This document shows, in pieces, positions 62,109-64,000 of a DNA stretch of 64,000 nt. Both the position numbers and the translations under genes were made by a program. The stretch's first letter is position 1. Each line of letters begins with the position of its first letter. The DNA is from Firmicutes bacterium UBA4845 (GTDB lineage Bacteria; Bacillota; Clostridia; Tissierellales; Sedimentibacteraceae), in assembly GCA_002399975.1 (NCBI GenBank), contig DHER01000075.1, positions 1-64,000 on the forward strand, written 5' to 3'. The notes below the pieces were generated by a model. That model made no database searches, was not told the DNA's origin, and saw nothing but the letters and a program-made list of their open reading frames with translations.

Positions 62109-62762
62109 CTAATTTAATTTAAATCTTTTCAATTCAGGTGATATAATTAAATTAGCATCTGTAGCGGCAATTACATCCTCCATCGTAAATCCCGGACCTA
62201 ACTCCTCCAAAACAAGACCTTTGTCTGTAACTCTTATGAGAGTCATTTCTGTAACAATGACGTCAACTTCTTCCTTGGCTGTTAATGGAAGGGTGCATTG
62301 TTTTAAAATTTTCGGTTTTCCTTTTTGTGTATGGATCATTGCAATTATTACTTTATTAGCTCCTACCACCAGGTCCATTGCTCCGCCCATTCCCGGGACC
62401 ATTTTGCCGGGTATTTTCCAGTTGGCTAAATTCCCTCTTTCGTCAACTTCCATAGCTCCAAGAATTGTGGCGTTTACATGTCCTCCGCGTATAATACCAA
62501 ACGAAGTTGCACTGTCAAAAAACATGCCGCCGGGTACTATGGACGAAGGTATTCCGCCTGCATTAACAAGCTCCCAATCTTCTTTCCCCTGTTCCGGAGC
62601 AGGGCCTAATCCTAAAAATCCGTTTTCAGAATGAAATGTTACATCCATATCCCTCGGAATATGATTTGCCACCATCGTTGGAAGCCCAATGCCCAAATTC
62701 ACCACATCTCCGTCCTGTAATAACTTAGCTGTTCTTTTTGCTATAATTGTTTTAGCATCCAC
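62109..62762 (-). CDS. atoA: CoA-transferase subunit B (acetoacetate/butyrate type)
   Basis: A 217-residue beta subunit of a type I CoA-transferase. The catalytic Glu is in FHSENGFLGLGP near residue 47. GIGLPTMVANHIP near 25, NAGGIPSSIVPGG near 68, FGIIRGGHVNATILGAMEVD near 88 and MVPGMGGAMDLV near 120 are all conserved. The start is the GTG eight bases after GGAGG (an earlier GTG lies in that site). It overlaps the alpha-subunit gene by 11 bases. It exchanges CoA between acetate or butyrate and acetoacetate, or a related pair, in amino-acid fermentation. Confidence 0.93.
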   Translation of the reverse strand: MDAKTIIAKRTAKLLQDGDVVNLGIGLPTMVANHIPRDMDVTFHSENGFLGLGPAPEQGKEDWELVNAGGIPSSIVPGGMFFDSATSFGIIRGGHVNATILGAMEVDERGNLANWKIPGKMVPGMGGAMDLVVGANKVIIAMIHTQKGKPKILKQCTLPLTAKEEVDVIVTEMTLIRVTDKGLVLEELGPGFTMEDVIAATDANLIISPELKRFKLN

Positions 62763-63417
62763 TATTATCACCTCCGATTATATAATCAACAAATATACCC
62801 GAACACATAACGTGTTCCGGATCAATTTCTCCTATTTCAACTATTTTATCAGCCTCTACAATGACAACATCTGCAGCCGTTGCCATTATGGGATTGAAAT
62901 TTTTCATTGATTTATTAAAGATCATATTCCCTTTTTTATCTGTAATGGATGATTTTATTAACGCAACATCAGCCTTTAAGGGAGTCTCCAGAATATATTC
63001 TTTACCGTCTATCAACTTCTTTTCCTTTTCGGCTTCAGCTTCCGTTCCCACTCCTGTAGGTGTGTAGAATCCCCCTAAACCGCTTCCGCCGCACCTTATT
63101 TTTTCTGCCAATGTTCCCTGAGGTATCAGTTCAACTTCAGTTTCTCCGGAATTCATTTGATTTGCTGTCTCCGGATTAGTTCCCACATGTGAAGCAATTA
63201 TTTTTTTAAACTGTTTGTTTACTACCATTTTCCCTACACCTTTATCAGGAAAACCTGTATCGTTACATATTAGCGTTAAATCTTTAACATTTCTTTTTAC
63301 AAGTATATCTATAATTTTTTCAGGAGTACCATTTGCCAAAAAACCGCCGACCATGATTGTCATTCCATTTTGAATTTTTTCTGCCGCCTCATTAACTGAA
63401 ATAATTTTATTGATCAT
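62752..63417 (-). CDS. atoD: CoA-transferase subunit A (acetoacetate/butyrate type)
   Basis: A 221-residue alpha subunit. The CoA-binding motif GGFLANGTPEKIID (residues 24-37) and CGGSGLGGFYTPTGVGT near 109 are diagnostic, as are KADVALIKSSITDKKGN near 148 and VIVEADKIVEIGEIDPEHV near 185. AGAAGGG lies before the ATG. It is the first gene of a two-gene unit behind a sigma-54 type promoter, suggesting induction by a substrate-sensing activator. The exact substrate pair is undetermined. Confidence 0.93.
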   Translation of the reverse strand: MINKIISVNEAAEKIQNGMTIMVGGFLANGTPEKIIDILVKRNVKDLTLICNDTGFPDKGVGKMVVNKQFKKIIASHVGTNPETANQMNSGETEVELIPQGTLAEKIRCGGSGLGGFYTPTGVGTEAEAEKEKKLIDGKEYILETPLKADVALIKSSITDKKGNMIFNKSMKNFNPIMATAADVVIVEADKIVEIGEIDPEHVMCSGIFVDYIIGGDNSGC

Positions 63418-63558
63418 AACTTCATCCCTTCTAATTAAAATATTAATACACAGAAAACAAAAATGAGCTGCTAAATTATAATGTTGATATCTATTGAGTA
63501 TATTTTTGATACAGTCATGATTCCTTTTTTAAATTTCATTACATTCACATTAATGTAT

Positions 63559-63576
63559 TGCAAATATTATGCCAAT
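63559..63576 (-). promoter_or_regulatory. Sigma-54 (-24/-12) promoter of the CoA-transferase genes
   Basis: On the minus strand TTGGCATAATATTTGCAA matches the consensus TGGCAC-N5-TTGCW with correct spacing (GG and GC ten bases apart). Transcription would start near 63548, about 130 bases before atoD. Confidence 0.78.
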
Positions 63577-63651
63577 ATAATTAAGGCAGTGTTATTTCAG
63601 CAGAATAACACATGTTAGAGATTTATTATATCTAAAACTTTATATTAAAAA

Positions 63652-63665
63652 ATGCAAAAATGCAT
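63652..63665. promoter_or_regulatory. Upstream activator site A
   Basis: ATGCA-AAAA-TGCAT, a perfect palindrome about 110 bases upstream of the sigma-54 start site. It is the proximal of three related sites. Confidence 0.65.
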
Positions 63666-63772
63666 ATATAATTATAATCAATTAATGTCACAAAAATTTT
63701 TTTTATAAGTTTCTTGAATATATTAACCGTCAAGGCTGCTTCAATCAACATATTGATGTTAAAATTTTAACA

Positions 63773-63788
63773 TATGCAAAAATGCATA
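63773..63788. promoter_or_regulatory. Upstream activator site B
   Basis: TATGCA-AAAA-TGCATA, the longest palindrome of the set, about 230 bases upstream of the start. Confidence 0.65.
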
Positions 63789-63806
63789 TAATAATTAGAC
63801 CATTAC

Positions 63807-63818
63807 TGCAAAATTGCA
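63807..63818. promoter_or_regulatory. Upstream activator site C
   Basis: TGCA-AAAT-TGCA, centred 32 bases (three helical turns) from site B, which would place two activator dimers on one face of the DNA. Confidence 0.6.
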
Positions 63819-63854
63819 TATTTTAAATAAGTAATTCCACTGCCTGTCCGGCGA

Positions 63855-63891
63855 TAAAAAAAGAATCTATCACATTACACAATAGATTCTT
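63855..63891 (-). terminator. Terminator of the gene entering from the right
   Basis: AAGAATCTAT pairs with ATAGATTCTT around an 11-base loop, and on the minus strand runs into seven T residues. Confidence 0.88.
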
Positions 63892-63924
63892 GCATTATTC
63901 TTATATGTCTATTAATACCGGTTT

Positions 63925-64000
63925 TTATTCACTTATAGCTTTTTCTATTCTTCTTCTTACTTTTTTCTCTCCCATAATTTGCTGCAGCTCCCATACATCC
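63925..64000 (-). CDS. C-terminal end of an unidentified protein (partial)
   Basis: The last 24 codons of a minus-strand gene cut by the window edge, ending VWELQQIMGEKKVRRR and a short IEKAISE tail before TAA. A terminator follows 35 bases on, which supports a genuine gene end. The basic helix is not enough to name the protein. By position it could be the sigma-54 activator for the CoA-transferase genes or part of the same fermentation cluster, but nothing visible proves either. Confidence 0.55.
   Translation of the reverse strand, partial: DVWELQQIMGEKKVRRRIEKAISE

Noticed and set aside
1..64000. CRISPR array or other defence locus
   Set aside because: No regularly spaced repeats, cas genes, restriction or toxin-antitoxin genes were seen.

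Overview
The window is AT-rich, gene-dense DNA of a low-GC Gram-positive anaerobe, most likely a spore-forming, peptide- and amino-acid-fermenting member of the Clostridia/Tissierellia. A Sedimentibacter-like organism is my guess from overall gene style; no marker gene proves it. The clues are strong GGAGG-type ribosome binding sites with frequent TTG starts, an [FeFe]-hydrogenase, Rex, NADP-type glutamate dehydrogenase, Feo iron uptake, a CoA-transferase pair, sporulation-type genes (GerMN lipoprotein, YtvI-like protein), class I cobalamin and lysine riboswitches, and many peptidases paired with permeases. There is no rRNA, CRISPR array or intact mobile element; one tRNA (Arg, anticodon UCG) is present.

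Layout. 0-9.6 kb: DUF819 permease with an M19 dipeptidase, a PHP phosphoesterase, Xaa-Pro aminopeptidase, a secreted copper-amine-oxidase-type stalk protein, a GH3 hexosaminidase lipoprotein, an HD protein and a CtpA-type protease. 9.8-12.7 kb: tRNA-Arg, a cold-shock gene with a long structured leader, a membrane acyltransferase, and an isolated TcdE-type holin followed by an unreported 42-residue Cys/Pro-rich peptide gene. 12.9-18 kb: a probable murein-peptide utilisation operon (DUF3870, permease, beta-lactamase-fold hydrolase, PepV-like dipeptidase, dipeptide epimerase). 18.1 kb: a decayed pyrroline-5-carboxylate dehydrogenase. 18.5-27 kb: DegV, YtvI-like protein, GdhA, Rex, Pit/DUF47 phosphate uptake, an orphan substrate-binding lipoprotein and a GerMN lipoprotein.

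27.2-29.5 kb: a cobalamin riboswitch with its own promoter and terminator controls a lipoprotein-type CbiK cobaltochelatase and CbiL. 29.5-41.7 kb: amidohydrolase/YfcC permease, PgeF, a MocR regulator, a Ca-type P-ATPase, an FAD protein, a HlyD-type adaptor, YbaK and a DUF2179 protein. 41.8-47.1 kb: a lysine-riboswitch-controlled dapA-dapB-dapH-aminotransferase-lysC operon. 47.4-49.2 kb: a ferredoxin-nitroreductase, then a second, orphaned cobalamin riboswitch whose downstream gene survives only as a GC-richer SLH-domain tail. 49.5-55.3 kb: a ClpE-like ATPase, a FabT-like MarR regulator with a consensus promoter and operator feeding a DegV/FakB gene, Mpg glycosylase and TatD. 55.4-59.4 kb: [FeFe]-hydrogenase with a 22-codon leader ORF, and an ABC permease/ATPase pair that may partner the orphan binding protein at 25 kb. 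59.6-64 kb: feoAB behind a DtxR-like box, and atoDA-type CoA-transferase genes behind a textbook sigma-54 promoter with three upstream TGCA-N4-TGCA sites.

The most noteworthy points are the two deletion scars (P5C dehydrogenase, and riboswitch plus SLH gene), the promoter/operator/fatty-acid-kinase-partner arrangement at 53 kb, the sigma-54 control region at the right end, and the holin/peptide pair. Homology calls are from reading the protein sequences; no database search was run.
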